Source: Acanthosoma haemorrhoidale (lineage: Eukaryota; Arthropoda; Insecta; Hemiptera; Acanthosomatidae). From it: a stretch of 64,000 bases of DNA. Location: assembly GCA_930367205.1 (NCBI GenBank), contig OV884009.1, positions 104,615,189 through 104,679,188 on the forward strand, written 5' to 3'. The notes under the pieces are model-generated. The model was given only the letters and a program-made list of their open reading frames with translations, had not been told where the DNA came from and searched no databases. The stretch's first letter is position 1. Every line of letters begins with the position of its first letter. The position numbers and the translations under genes are program-made. Of this stretch, positions 23,713-35,237 are shown in pieces.

Positions 23713-24199
23713 TGGAGCGGCAACACCCGGAATAATAATGTTTGATTTATGAACTGAAATTAATTCATAGCATGCGGTCCTCATGTTTTGCAAACTCAAG
23801 TACCTATGACAGTAGTTTTATCACCTTCTATGGCATCACGTACGTTTTTGACTTGTACACACCATTGTACTTCCTTGAAAGTGTTCGGTTAGCGATCATA
23901 CGTTCTCCAAGTTTAAGTAGACATGCTTTGAGACACCTATGGTCTGCTATTTCCAATACTTTGACATACCAATTCAAACACTGCTTCAACGTCATCTGGT
24001 TTATGTGAAGATTCTTTTTCTTCGAGCTTATTGCAAAGTCTAAGAAGCATCAATAACCTTTTAAGAAGTTCTAATTGTTCTAGCTAAGTCCCCAAACAGG
24101 TGCATAATACAATAGTATATAATTGATTCATGAAATCATCAAAATGATTTCGGAGAAGAGAAAAAAAAAATAGGAAGAAAAACTAAATATATTGATGCA

Positions 24200-24470
24200 T
24201 TCTTCCCATTTGTTGTGTATATAGAAATACTATTGTAAAGGCAGAGGACCTTCGGGGGTGGGGGCATGGGGTCCTTGCTCTGGGGTGACTGCTTTGGTCG
24301 AGTGGGTTGGGGACTGTTGTGGACATGGGTGTCCATACCATGTCTCTCCCATGTGTAGCATGTGTATCTGTAAATACCCAGAGTGTTCCTGTTTTTTAAT
24401 TACATTAATTACAGTGTGACAATCTTGTTGAATGCATACTATCTTTACTGCCTCTCTTCCCAATACAACA
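24200..24470 (+). repeat. LTR of gypsy family A (first copy)
   Basis: This closely resembles the LTR at 43017-43268 and the inverted copy at 30324-30600: shared gtgtatatagaaatact, a G-rich tract, tgtccataccatgtctctc and gtatctgtaaatac, ending cttcccaatacaaca. It is followed directly by ttgacaacaagg, corresponding to ttggcgacgagg in the 43-kb copy. Confidence 0.75.
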
Positions 24471-24775
24471 TTGACAACAAGGAAAAAAATAAGTCAAAGT
24501 CGTTTATTATGTGACGGGTAATAAAAGTTATTACTAATAATAAAAAAAACAGTTAAATTATCAGATTTTGTTGGATGTTGGTGAAAATTGTCTTCTAGCT
24601 AACAGTTTCAGGACTACATGGGGAGGCAAACCAAGCTATGCCTTATATAGTTTCACGAGGTGCCACAGAGAGGTTCGTGTATTTGCAAAGAATTGCGCTG
24701 GAAGCTAATTCTTGAAGTGTTACTGATAGACCAAATACAAGTCAACCGCCTACGATGTTGTTGGTTCTTTATTAT
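24471..24775 (+). mobile_element. Leader of gypsy family A, truncated at the gag start
   Basis: After the LTR comes the same untranslated leader as in the 43-kb copy (aataaaagttattactaat..., cttgaagtgttactga..., cctacgatgt). The copy stops within a few codons of the gag start. It is a truncated insertion with no gag, pol or second LTR. Confidence 0.65.
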
Positions 24776-26170
24776 TTTTTTTTATTATTCATAATAAAAG
24801 GGTTCATAAATTTCTCCATTACTTTTTTGTAACTACATCAAAGGCTTAATTCTTGCATAAATTAATTCAGTTAGTTTTGAATACAGTTAAATTATAAACT
24901 GTTAAAGTTAATATATTATTTATTACTTAACTATTGTACGACAATCATGTACAATGTGATATTTGAGAATGGCGATATAGCCGCCAAAAGCACTGTTCTC
25001 TTAATTAAGTAAATTTTTAGATAGACAAGCTAGAGTACTCTATTTATTAATTTGAAAAGCCCACACCCAGCCTTCAAACAAAAAAGTACATCACCCGCTA
25101 CAATCTATCCATGAGTACCACTAAGGGGCCCCTGTATACCACACAACATGGTCGAAGTGAGGCATAATCGGGGAGGATACCAGGGTTTAAGTGTTGGATT
25201 TGGAAGGAGATGACAAGAGTGAAAGAATAGTTTAAGGGTATTATTGACCGGCAGAAGATTAGAGGTTTTCAGAATAGGGTTAAATCTATTGAATTCCATA
25301 TTTGCCTATGCTTTCTAAAACCTACTGTAAATGCAGAAGGGCATCTATTCAACATATTATCTAATTTTTCTAAAAATACTATATACCATTTTCTTCATTC
25401 CTCGACATAGTAGCTGGTGGAATGCAATAGCAAATGAGTTAGGAAATATTCTATAAAAAAGTATCCATATGTTTTTTGTTTATTTAACCTTCCCTGCTAT
25501 TACTCTTCTTATCAGTTGTTAATAGTGATAAAAAAAAATAATGTTAAGTATTACATAATAAATTACAAAGTATCACATTAGTAAAACTATATGAATATAA
25601 ATAAAATTAACTGAGTAAATCTTACTCAGTATCTCAAGGGTGATACTAACAAATGAGTCAGTTCAATAATAAAGTAGTTAAAAATATTAAAAAAGTTTGT
25701 TGCTCCAGAATTTGTTATTTGTTGTTAAAACATCTTTAAAGAAAAAATTTATCCTATTAAAACATATTATGAAATTAAAATTTATTAACAATTACCGGTA
25801 GTCAAAATATCATTAAAAAGTTTAATATCCCACCAATAATACATTATTTTTTCCAAGTAGATCTAGCTACCTATTTACATGTCAGACTTTTTAAAGTTTT
25901 TTTTTTTTTACTATTGTTTGTATATTTTTAATTTATTCTATAAAGGTAGGTTTTATTAACAGTAGTGATAGACATTATTTCCCATAGCATCATCTCCTTC
26001 CCAACTGGTGGTATTCATTTATCAAAACCAATATAAGTAACTTTTTCATGATTTTTTATGCTATTCTATTTTAATATTCTGAGTAATCTTCTTAAAATGT
26101 GTAAGAATTTAGACCATAGATGTGATATTATCATTAAAATAGCTTTCATAAATGACTCACTAACTTTTAG

Positions 26171-26328
26171 AATGGTCTCGAGAACTTCTCCTTGAAAAGT
26201 GGATGAAAGACTCACGGACTTGTTGCCAGCGAGCTGGAGTGCCTTTCCCTGAACCACCCCATGAACAAAAAGCAGAAGAGATTGAAAAAGAAATAGAAGA
26301 AGAAACAGAAGAAGGAGAAGAGTTACTG
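26171..26328 (+). CDS. ANKIB1: ANKIB1 exon c: pre-RING linker
   Basis: Acceptor aacttttag, donor gtaaga, 158 bases, phase 1 in (codon completed as GAA) and phase 0 out. It encodes WSRELLLEKWMKDSRTCCQR, matching the conserved WxxExLLExWMxxxxxCCQ segment, then a PFPEPP stretch and a strongly acidic tail (EIEEETEEGEE). The tail is variable among species and leads directly into RING1 in the next exon. Confidence 0.92.
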
Positions 26329-28483
26329 GTAAGATACATTAGGTTCTCTACACACTTACAAATTAGGAAGTCTAATAAAAAATTCTTTAATTATAAAAAA
26401 TCATAATGAATATTAGTGGAAAGAGAAAACATGCAAACTATCATCACTGCAATTTGTTCAGAATGAAAATTAGAATATCTCTGGTTTGAATCCTGACCCT
26501 ATATTCCTTTTCTACTAACAATTATTAAAATTTACACCAGTGGGATCACGCAGCACAACTAATAATTATTTATGATATATCTAAACTAGCTCCACTATTT
26601 ATCAGTAGTTTCCCCATTTTTTTTATATCTATTATGCAGGCCTACAAGAAAAAAAATTTTTTTTTTTGGTGCCTAGGATTTGAGAACTGATTTTAGCTAT
26701 ATTTGGGGCACTGAATTTAAATATGAAATCAATTTTTCTCTATCTCCTTAATCTTTTAGATCAGTTTTTTTTTAACGTGCAGTTCTACACAAAATGTGCA
26801 GTTCTAAGTCCATTTTGCTCAGTTCTAAATCACATATACAAGGATTTGTTCCTGTATATTTGTCCTATTGTATATTTGTCAATAACTAAACATTTCAACC
26901 ACGAGTGCCGTCACCAGAGATCTTAACCTGTCAAAAGAAGCTTCTGATTTACTGGCTTCCAGAAAGACGGACAAAAATTTGCTAGAACAAGGAACCAAAA
27001 CTGTATTTTACGGTACAAGAGAAAAGAGTCTGCTACCCTTTTTCTCTCAAGGAGGCAATCTTCCACTTTGACACAAAATTAAAGGACTCCTGAAAAAAAT
27101 GGAACTTCCTGATTATTATCCCAAATGATCGGCGCGCCTATTTATTGACAGCTCAAAGCAAAGTTTGAAATTTGTCCTTCTACCCAATAGGAATAAATAT
27201 GGTTCAATACAAATTTCTCACTCAACAAAAATGAAATAAGAATATAATGCCATAGCTTTGGCCTTGGAGAAGATAAACATCAATCATGAACATCAATGAG
27301 GGATTTGTGTGTTCTTAAAGATGGTAAACTTTCTACTGGGACAGCAAAGTGGCCACATAAAATATCCTTGCTTCTTGTACACTGGGATAGCAGAGACAAA
27401 GCACACCACTGAGTTAGAAATGAGTGGCCTAAGAGAATATTTTTTTTCAAGAAATCCTATCACGGTCTCTATTTAGAGTTTTACTCCCACTCAAGCTATT
27501 AAGGGGTTGTTTATTTTTTTTATTTTATTAGAAAAATTAAATGAACTCATGACGAGGTGGTACAACACCTCATGAAGAGATAAAGCTGCCATAGTTGGCA
27601 TATTGCACTCTTAAGCTGGCTACATCAACACTAAGTTGTGTACCTTTTAATCTATATTTTTTTTCCTTTGTTCATGCTACAAACGATTTTCCTTCTTGAT
27701 CCTTACTGAATCCTGTCCATACCCATCCCACTTCGAAAAAATCCTCAGGGCTGCTTGGGCATGCTTATGACCACCACATTTTCTAAAAAAACTTGTAAAC
27801 AAATGCTGCAAGTTGAGCCTTGTATTATTTAAAGATACTCTCTGTCACCATCTGATGTTCTTTTATTAAGTTTAACTGATTGTGTTTTTCATTGTGGGAG
27901 ATATTCGAGCAATATAAATCTCTACAAACCTGAGGTTTTAGTTCATAAATGTTTTAATATATTTTAATCTCATAGGAAAATATAAGGAACAAAATGAGAA
28001 ACTTTTCTGATTCTTTTCTAAACATTTATTCCTTAAAATAACAGCTTCATCATATTGGACTATTATGAATAAATATTTTTGTTAGAATAGTCACCATCTT
28101 CAGACAAATGTGTTACACGTTGAGGTTGTCGGTCATCTGCTAATGGCATAAGATTTCCTCTATTCTTTCAGATAAAACTTCTCCTAATTGCCATGTTACC
28201 AGGTATTTGTTATCCTAGCTTTAATTTTCAATCAATGGTGCAGAAGGATCTAGCCTGTTGGCTTTTTTTTTGTACATGTGAGTATAACTTACATATTTTG
28301 TTTGAAGTGATTTGGTGAAAAACCAAAATCAATTTACAAAATATTTCAAACCTTTTTAAACTCGAATAAGATATATTTTGGAATGATTAAGACTATATAG
28401 AAAAACCAAGGCAATCATTAAGTAAGTGACAGCAAAAAACTTAATTAATGGTTGGTTGTATGTTTTTGTTTGTTCTGTTTCAG
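26329..28483. other. Intron between exons c and d
   Basis: 2.2 kb, gtaaga...tttcag. It contains a plus-strand relic of a dispersed unknown ORF family (26925-27560). The remainder is AT-rich. Confidence 0.75.
26925..27560 (+). pseudogene. Relic of a dispersed arthropod ORF family of unknown function
   Basis: Broken plus-strand frames show blocks I associate with uncharacterised repetitive proteins of arthropods and cnidarians: KLLIYWLPERRTK-like (for SRKxAEL...), FLSRR/FFSQEG, IYWLFIDSSK-type as FIDSSKQSLKFVLL at about 27140, SISHSTKMK, then KLSTGTAKW...KISLLLVHWDSRDKAHH near 27330-27400 and EWPKREYF. In intact relatives these read as a single long frame with GQQxGYTKxPCFLCxWDSR. The family is probably transposon-borne, but I cannot name a superfamily. 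Stops and shifts show this copy is dead. Confidence 0.55.
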
Positions 28484-28578
28484 TGTGGAATATGTCTTTC
28501 ACCTTTGAAGACTGTACTGTCCCTTGATTGTGGACATAAATTTTGTAGGACTTGTTGGTCAACTTACCTCACTTCTAG
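28484..28578 (+). CDS. ANKIB1: ANKIB1 exon d: RING1 first half
   Basis: Acceptor tttcag, donor gtagta, 95 bases, phase 0 in and phase 2 out. It encodes CGICLSPLKTVLSLDCGHKF followed by CRTCWS: the CxxC, CxHxFCxxC zinc-ligand pattern of the RBR RING1, which binds the E2-ubiquitin conjugate. The donor is a weaker GTAGTA-type site, but phase and homology fix it. Confidence 0.93.
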
Positions 28579-29771
28579 GTAGTATTATTTATTTAGATCA
28601 GTAGTTTTGTTATTAAATGTATTGTTTTTATGATGGTGTGCATAATACAATGTAATAGGAAAGTATAAATTGAAATTGAAATTTATATTCTCAATACTTA
28701 TTGGTGGTTTTTTTCTCACTACTTTTTTTTACTTTTTCTCATACCTATCTATGCCTTCCAGTCATATTTTGTATCAGGTATTTTATTTATTGCCTATCAA
28801 AGTATATTAATCCATTAAATAATAATAATCCTGAAGCCTTCATATTATAATAAATTAGTGATAACTAAGGTAGTGACAAGTGGAACATGACTGTATTCTG
28901 AAAATTTCATATAAATCTGTTTAATAGATCAATAATTAAAATAATTATACTTATAAGGGTGCTGGCCGTCACTCATGTTCAGCTAAACGATTTTTGGTGA
29001 TAGTAGGTCAAAAAATGTTTGACTCGTGTCTGTTCATTTCTTCCTATAGATCCCAGATGGCCCCAAAAAAATTATTGAAGTGCTGAGAATCAGATATTTT
29101 AAAATTATGTTGTCTTTAATGATTATGTGGAACAAAATAAGTTAAAGAACACACTATTCTCTTAAATTTTTAGCACAGAATTAGAAAACAATATGCTTAG
29201 TTTGATTAAATGTAGTTTTAAGTTCAAATACTCACCAAAAAAAAATTAAAAATGCTAGCAAGAATATTGAGTAAGGATATGTATAGTATTATTCATATTT
29301 GTATTTCACATGGCAAAAATACATACATGAAATATTTTTTGACCTAGCGCCACCAAAAAAAAAGTATAATTGAAATTCCTGATGGACAGTGGAGATCCTC
29401 CCCATGTTGGTGATTTTTCAATAATCAGCCCCAGTGAACGTTTACTGTGAATTGATGTGGCAGTCAAACTGGTCAAATGGAAACAAAATGAATATTTGGA
29501 TAGATATTAAGCATACTTAGTATTGAGTAATAAACTAATTATTACTAACACTATTGGACTTGTTTTTTTTGTTTTATTTTTTTAACACTTCTAATAAACA
29601 AGTTTTTATTGATTACCTAGTCTCCTAGTGTTATCTAGTTTGATTCCCTTCTACAATTTTTTCTTATATGTTTTTATTTTATATGCTAAATGACAATAAA
29701 ATAAATTGATTAATTTTTAACTAAATTTTTAGTTGTTATTGTATGTGAGTGTATGGAATTCGAATGCACAG
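28579..29771. other. Intron between exons d and e
   Basis: About 1.2 kb, gtagta...gcacag, AT-rich, no recognised element. Confidence 0.8.
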
Positions 29772-29898
29772 GATTCAAGAGGGGGAATCAACATTGGTCT
29801 GCCCAGCATCTGCATGTAGGCATCTTGTATGTCCTGAGGTCGTTGAAGGAATTGTAAGCCCAACAATAGCTAAGAGATATCTACAATTTGACATAAAG
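29772..29898 (+). CDS. ANKIB1: ANKIB1 exon e: RING1 second half
   Basis: Acceptor tgcacag, donor gtataa, 127 bases, phase 2 in and phase 0 out. It encodes RIQEGESTLVCPASACRHLV then CPEVVEGI...AKRYLQFDIK, matching the KIQEGE...CPA..C...V segment between RING1 and IBR. The last RING1 zinc ligands (CPASAC) are present. Confidence 0.93.
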
Positions 29899-30159
29899 GT
29901 ATAATCAAAGCCAAAAACTTAAAAATGATAATTATTGCTTTTAATTAACAATAATATTTGTTGCAATAATTTGTGGAATTCCTTTCATAATATCAGTGTT
30001 CAATGCTTAGTTAATTTAAGTTATTGAAAATGGTTTTAGCCCTGACTCGGTAGATTAGATATCAACTGATAAACATTCAGATATAGTTCTGAAGTAAAAT
30101 ATTGAGTTCACAAATTTCAATTTATGAATTTTGATTATTAGCAAATGAAAAAATATAGT

Positions 30160-30225
30160 GACAGAGCAGGGATTCAAACCTGTTACCTCCCGGTCTCAGG
30201 CCAGGTGCTCTTCCACTGGTCTGTC
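30160..30225 (-). tRNA. tRNA-like relic (tRNA pseudogene or SINE head)
   Basis: Read on the minus strand: gacagac pairs at 6 of 7 positions with ctctgtc as an acceptor stem. A box-A-like agtggaagagc, an anticodon stem CCTGG/CCGGG with a seven-base loop cctgaga, and a box-B-like ggtttgaatcc follow. The 5' half of the D-arm is missing, the T-stem pairs badly and U33 is replaced. It is therefore a decayed tRNA or the head of a tRNA-derived SINE, not a working tRNA gene. Confidence 0.5.
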
Positions 30226-30323
30226 CTACATTGAACAACATTCGTACCAATATTTAATCTCTTTAGAAGGTCTCATATGTTCTCTGAAAATATTTCTTTT
30301 GATATTTTTTTAAAGTAGACTAC

Positions 30324-30600
30324 TGTTATATTGGGAAGAAAGATGGTAGAGATAGCAAATGAAATGCATTCAACCAAATTGTCACACTGTAATTGAGAAA
30401 CGGGTACACTCTGGATATTTACAGATACACATACCACACATGGTATGGACACCCATGTCTACAACCCACTAGGCCAAAGCAGTCACCTAGAGCAAGGGCC
30501 CATGGCCCCACCCTCAGAGGTCCAATAGTATTTCCCTTTACAATAGTATTACAGTACAATAATATTGTAGTATTTCTATATACACAACAACTATGACACA
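30324..30600 (-). repeat. Solo LTR of gypsy family A, inverted
   Basis: In plus orientation it runs from tgttatattgggaag to ctatgacaca, about 277 bases with TG/CA ends. It is the reverse complement of the family A LTR at 43017-43268 (shared gtatctgtaaatatcc, tgtccataccatg). No internal region adjoins it. A target duplication was not obvious. Confidence 0.7.
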
Positions 30601-30718
30601 TTTTTTTTCTATGCAGCATTTGCTATTGTTAATGCTTATTTTTGATGTATAGTTTTTGAATAAACCAAAATATTGATGATATTAGATTTTGTTATTATAT
30701 AGTAAAATAAGGTACGGT

Positions 30719-30903
30719 TGTTATATCTTTTAGCGATTATGTTGGCACTGTTTGCTTTTCACCCAGCGGGGGACTGGCCAGTTGCTTCACTTTTTCGTCT
30801 ACACTACAGAATGGCAGGCCTTGTTTAGATTGTGTCTCTTTAATAAACACTCTATTTCAACCAAATTAATATTGTCTAATTATTTCAATGATCCTGGATA
30901 AAA
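30719..30903 (+). repeat. 5' LTR of a short LTR element (family B)
   Basis: Starts tgttatatctttta and includes cactgtttgcttttcaccca, ending in ggataaaacaac. A near copy lies at 32109-32292. It is followed by tggagacaaggtga, a primer-binding-type start. The exact right end is uncertain by a few bases. Confidence 0.75.
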
Positions 30904-31039
30904 CAACTGGAGACAAGGTGAAATTTTCTTTTTAGTTATGTACAGTGATATTAGAGATTAACCATGATGTGACCTGCCGGTCTTTGCTTAAATCAAAACT
31001 GAGCAACAATGTCTAACTCTTCTGTTCAACAATTATTCG

Positions 31040-31740
31040 ATGTAACGTTTTTTTTTTTTCAATTTTCACTTTGGATGAGGACCAGTTTAAGCATTTTCTG
31101 CAGACCTTTTCTCAGGCACTATCCCAAAATCAACAACACCTGATCAAACAGTTGTTTATTTCTATTGCTAGCAGTGATAATAGTAATGTTTGGCCTTCTG
31201 AACATTTGATTTAATAGTTGAGAAACTCGTCTTACATTGAGCATTTTTTAAAGTATAATGCAATAAAAAACCTGAAAAATGAGACAAAAAAGGATCAGCT
31301 GCTACTTTCTTCAATGAGCCCTATTTACTACGATAACATAGCTCCTTACCTTGCCCCTGAAAAAGTACAGGTGGGCTATAAGACAAAACACATACTAAAC
31401 GGTACATCATACCACCTGGTCATGACACACTTCAAGGCACAGATTGGATCAGAAAATAGCCACCCAACAAAAATCACAGCTAATGTTAGCTGCTGTCTGT
31501 GGCTTTAATGAAGGAGCCAGAGTTCACATTCCCCTACACTGCAACAATGTGGATATTTGGGGTATTGGCATGATTCACTGTTTGTATTTCCGTCACTACC
31601 ATGTCAGGTTGGATTCAGGGCATATTCTGGAATGCCCTACCAACCAGATTGTTTTATTAGATGTGCTATCCCCCACTGAGGGTACCCCAACACTGAATAA
31701 ACCTGTTAGTCAAAACATGTACAACTGAAAAATTCACCTT
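31040..31740 (+). pseudogene. Family B internal region: gag start and an integrase-tail-like frame
   Basis: From about 31060 a frame with LDEDQFKHFLQTFSQALSQN and then KKDQLLLSSMSPIYYDNIAP (31218-31508) looks like a gypsy-type gag N-terminus. A second frame (31444-31728) ends HYHVRLDSGHILECPTNQIV, resembling the integrase C-terminal stretch before the polypurine tract. If so, nearly all of pol is deleted between them. In-frame stops are present. The gag reading is firmer than the integrase reading. Confidence 0.5.
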
Positions 31741-32108
31741 ACCCTTACAACCAGTAACTGAGACAACAGCTCCCCTCGCTTAAGTGAGGCACTACCATTC
31801 CACAATCCAAAGAAACGTCATCTCCATCACTTTCCCACAGCCTGGAGAAACGTCATCTCCAAAACCATTCCAAACACTGAAGAAATATTATCTTTGACTG
31901 CTGAACTACCAGAGGACAAACTACAACCAACCAGACTGCTGAGAAATTACTATGACCTTCAAGACAACAATCAGTGTGGACAAGAAATCACCATGACTTT
32001 CAAGGCAACAACTTAGTGTGATACCACAACTACCAAAGAGAGAGAAGTCTATGCAGGCTGTAGCCAGAACGATGGTAATGGTTCATCTTCTTAAAATGGG
32101 AGGACATA

Positions 32109-32292
32109 TGTTGTATCTTTTAGTTCTAAAGTTGGCACTGTTTGTTTTTCACCCAGCTGGAGACTGGCCATGTTGCTTCACTCTGTTGTCAACTCTACAG
32201 TATAGCGGGCCTTGTTTAAATTGTGAATTTCTATTAAAAATTCTATTTTAACCTGACTACAATTGTCTACTTATTTCAATGATCCCGGATAA
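32109..32292 (+). repeat. 3' LTR of family B element
   Basis: Matches the 30719 LTR at most positions (tgttgtatcttttag..., cactgtttgtttttcaccca, gggccttgttta, tatttcaatgatcc). It is preceded by a purine-rich aaaatgggagga tract, as expected for second-strand priming. Differences between the two LTRs are many, so the insertion is old. Confidence 0.75.
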
Positions 32293-33029
32293 GAAAATGG
32301 TATAGTTTAGTTAAACAAGCTAATAAATATTGATCATTACTTATGTAATATATGTAAGCCCCACTGTTTTGAAACTAATATTTTGTGCTATCTAGAAAAT
32401 AAAGAATAACCAGTTGTCTAGTAATTGAGGAAGATACTATTAGGTAGTCGCTAAATGTTTCATTAGAACATGTTTATGGCGAAAGTACCATTGATAAGAA
32501 ATCATATCCATTTCAAAGAGGACCTGAAGCTGATAGGGCAGTAGATACTAAATTTAAACTAGAACAGTAGTTAGATAGGAGTCCTAACTTCTTGGCTACT
32601 CTGGTGCCTGTAGATCCCAAAGTATTAAAGACAAAAAAAAATATTTGCTGAGGCCGAAAGGAGAGCCTCTACTTTAAAACAGGTAAGGGGCAGTCGTCTT
32701 TTCGTCATGCATCTCTCTCTGTTTTATGGTATGTATGATCTATGATGGTGGTTGTAAAAATGATACAATCAATCTGAAATTCATTAGTTATTCCACTACA
32801 CCTCAGATTGTGATGATTATGTGTTGGTTAAAATATAATAACGGGAAAAATGAGTAAAAAAATTGAACATGAAAACTACTCTCAGGTCATCCTGATCCTA
32901 TCGCTCCCAGCCACCAGAAAATGACATGATAATTGTTTAAAACTTTTGTGTAGTAAATAAAATAGATGACTGAGGGCAAACACCTTGTCGTTCTATTCAG
33001 TCATATATTTGCAGTTTTTTAAAGTGATT

Positions 33030-33305
33030 TTCAGTGACGGATATAGTGCAGACTATTGGATAGGTGGAAGAGAGGGAAAAGCTAATGTAGGCCCCATTTT
33101 TGGACCTTTGACAAAAAACAAAACTGTCAAATTCATTATAGAAATTATTGGTTCCCTACTGAGTTCTATAGATTGCGAATACAACTATTGGGTGGGAAGG
33201 TGGATCAAATGGATAGAGGGAATAGTGGGCTCCACTTCTGGAAAAACTCTAGCTTTGACCAAAAACAATACTACCCCCTTCATTTCAGAGATATTTAATG
33301 AGTCC
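33030..33305 (+). repeat. Old tandem duplication of about 130 bp inside an open frame
   Basis: The two halves (about 33036-33150 and 33175-33305) share actattgg..gg, ggaaaa/ggaat, aatagtgggctcc/aatgtaggccccatt, and tttga(c/)caaaaacaa. Read in one frame they give SADYWIGGREG...LTKNKTVKFIIEI and YNYWVGRW...LTKNNTTPFISEI. The frame (32985-33494) is open for 169 codons but has no recognised domain; I read it as a repeat, not a gene. Confidence 0.45.
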
Positions 33306-33898
33306 AACAAAGTTGTAACTTCTATGCTACATTTAAATTACAAATCAAAGAAAAAATTCTTTATTCAAATCTCAGTTTTTTTTTTTACTTGTGTGGGGTT
33401 TCATTCCGGGTTAACTTTAGTTCTACATGCTTTGCTTTCAACCATATTCAAAATTGTCTATACTAATTTAAAACAGCTGAAATATTATATTTAAATATAT
33501 TAACTGGCTCTAGTTTTTCTTTTATTGACATGTCCAATTGATTACTGTCATGATTTTAAAAAATAATCTAAATATTTTAGTGTTGAAATAATTTGTCTGT
33601 CCACAATTGTTGTGTTGTATTACACTAAAATTAATTGTAATTTTCAAAGGATAATATACGTGGACACCTTGACCAAATGGCTATTAATTGTTGAAAGCAC
33701 TCAGGATTGTGTAACAATATGGACAGTTGTGGCTCTCCTATTATTTCAATGGCCATATAACACAGCCTATAACTGGCATTCCACTGCTCTTTGAAAATGA
33801 ATCTGACTATTTATTTTATTATTTAATGAATTTATTACTATATGTTAAGTTAAAAATTGCATATTAATGTTATAAATATTCTATATTGTGTTTTACAG

Positions 33899-34038
33899 GC
33901 ATTCGTAGAGCAGAACAAGACAATAAAGTGGTGCCCTAGACCAGGCTGTGGGAGAGCCGTAAAGCTACCCGAGTCGCAATTTCCTCAGGAGAACATGTCT
34001 CAGGCAGTTGACTGTGGCGCTCGACACTTCTTTTGCTG
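33899..34038 (+). CDS. ANKIB1: ANKIB1 exon f: IBR first half
   Basis: Acceptor ttttacag, donor gtaact, 140 bases, phase 0 in and phase 2 out. It encodes AFVEQNKTIKWCPRPGCGRA, the conserved xIKWCPxPGC of the in-between-RING domain, then AVDCGARHFFCW, a further zinc-ligand pair. The split Trp codon is completed in exon g. Confidence 0.94.
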
Positions 34039-35017
34039 GTAACTATAGTCTCTTAATAATCAACTGTTAATATTTTCAAATAAGTAATGATTCTGTTCGT
34101 ATATCCTTCACTTCACTTATCACTGATAATATATGTCTTCATATTAATTTTCCAACTTTCCAATTGATCACATTTGTTAGCAAATCACTCTAGTTATCCA
34201 TGCCAGAGGCACAGATGAAATATGTTTCTGGCCTCTATTTACTTATTACATGACATAGTTAATAGATAACTACATACAAACCTTAGCTAGGCAAGCAGGA
34301 ACTAACTCCTTTTTGGAACAAGATTTGGCATTTAACCTACCCCTCTATCAGGTGATATCTGGTTGGAGCCCAGCCAGTGGGTTACCTACTTCCTTCTTAT
34401 ATCTGGCTTCTGTCCCTTACCCTGGCAGACAGGATATCTTAGTGAACTTTTGCCCGCTGCTAGGTGATGTCCATTCATAAGTTTTGTGGTTACCTACATT
34501 GTTTTTACATCTCTCTGTAAATTCTTAGTAACTTTTTTTTAGTACAAGATTTGATTATTGGTTATTATCTTGCAGTCACGAACTAATGATAAATTGGCAG
34601 CCTGGTGGCCATAATGTGAACCAATAATTTGACTTCCTCTCGCAGTTAACTTAATCGAGTACAATAAATTAACATAACTAACCATTTTTGCATAATGAAT
34701 GAAGCCAGGTTCAAGAGTTGAGACATTTTGTAGGGTTGATCATTAAAAATATCATAAAAATGAGCCTGGGCTTTTAATTTCTTATTTGTTGTAAAGAAAA
34801 AGAAATGAAGTGCAAAGTTCTTGAAAATTAGATTTTCCTCAACACCCACTAGAGGCAAGAAAATTGGCTCGTCCAGCATATCTAACATAACAGCTAGAGA
34901 CCCCATTACTAAATTAAAAAATGTTGACTTAGTAATATATAAACTGTATTTTTTTTTCATTCAAAGCTTATTATTTATTTTGTTTTATAGTACTGTCAAC
35001 TGTATATATTTTGCTAG
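34039..35017. other. Intron between exons f and g
   Basis: 979 bases, gtaact...tgctag. No element recognised; open frames here are chance. Confidence 0.75.
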
Positions 35018-35237
35018 GGAATGCCTGGGAGAGGCACATGCCCCTTCAAAATGTCAGGATTGGCGGAGCTGGCTCCATAAAATCTCTGAAGTTCGACCTG
35101 AGGAAATATCTTGCCATGGCTGTGAAAGCGAAGATGCAGCTAACTGTTTGTGGTTGGTGACCAATTGCAAGCCTTGCCCAAACTGCAATAGCCCAATACA
35201 GAAAAATGAAGGCTGTAACCATATGAGGTGCTCCAAG
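35018..35237 (+). CDS. ANKIB1: ANKIB1 exon g: IBR end and RING2 with catalytic cysteine
   Basis: Acceptor ttgctag, donor gtaata, 220 bases, phase 2 in and phase 0 out. It encodes [15 protein letters not shown]..., a linker ([11 protein letters not shown]), [19 protein letters not shown], then [16 protein letters not shown]. The Cys of NEGCNHM (codon 35214-35216) aligns with the ubiquitin-accepting RING2 cysteine of Parkin/HHARI-type RBR ligases and is intact, so the enzyme should be active. This is the best conserved exon of the gene. Confidence 0.95.

Larger units (their letters stand above)
20553..26170. other. 5.6-kb intron between exons b and c
   Basis: Begins gttagt and ends ttttag. It holds degenerate tandem units near 22.6-23.1 kb, a second copy of part of them near 23.6 kb, and a gypsy LTR-plus-leader fragment at 24.2-24.8 kb. 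The frame 25105-25299 (-) was inspected and not assigned. Confidence 0.75.
29899..33898. other. 4.0-kb intron between exons e and f
   Basis: gtataa...ttacag. It holds a tRNA-like relic, a solo gypsy family A LTR, a short LTR element with both LTRs and an old tandem duplication near 33.0-33.3 kb. Confidence 0.8.

Noticed and set aside
25105..25299. 64-codon minus-strand frame suspected to be LINE-derived
   Set aside because: Only composition resembles the LINE frames; no diagnostic motif could be found.
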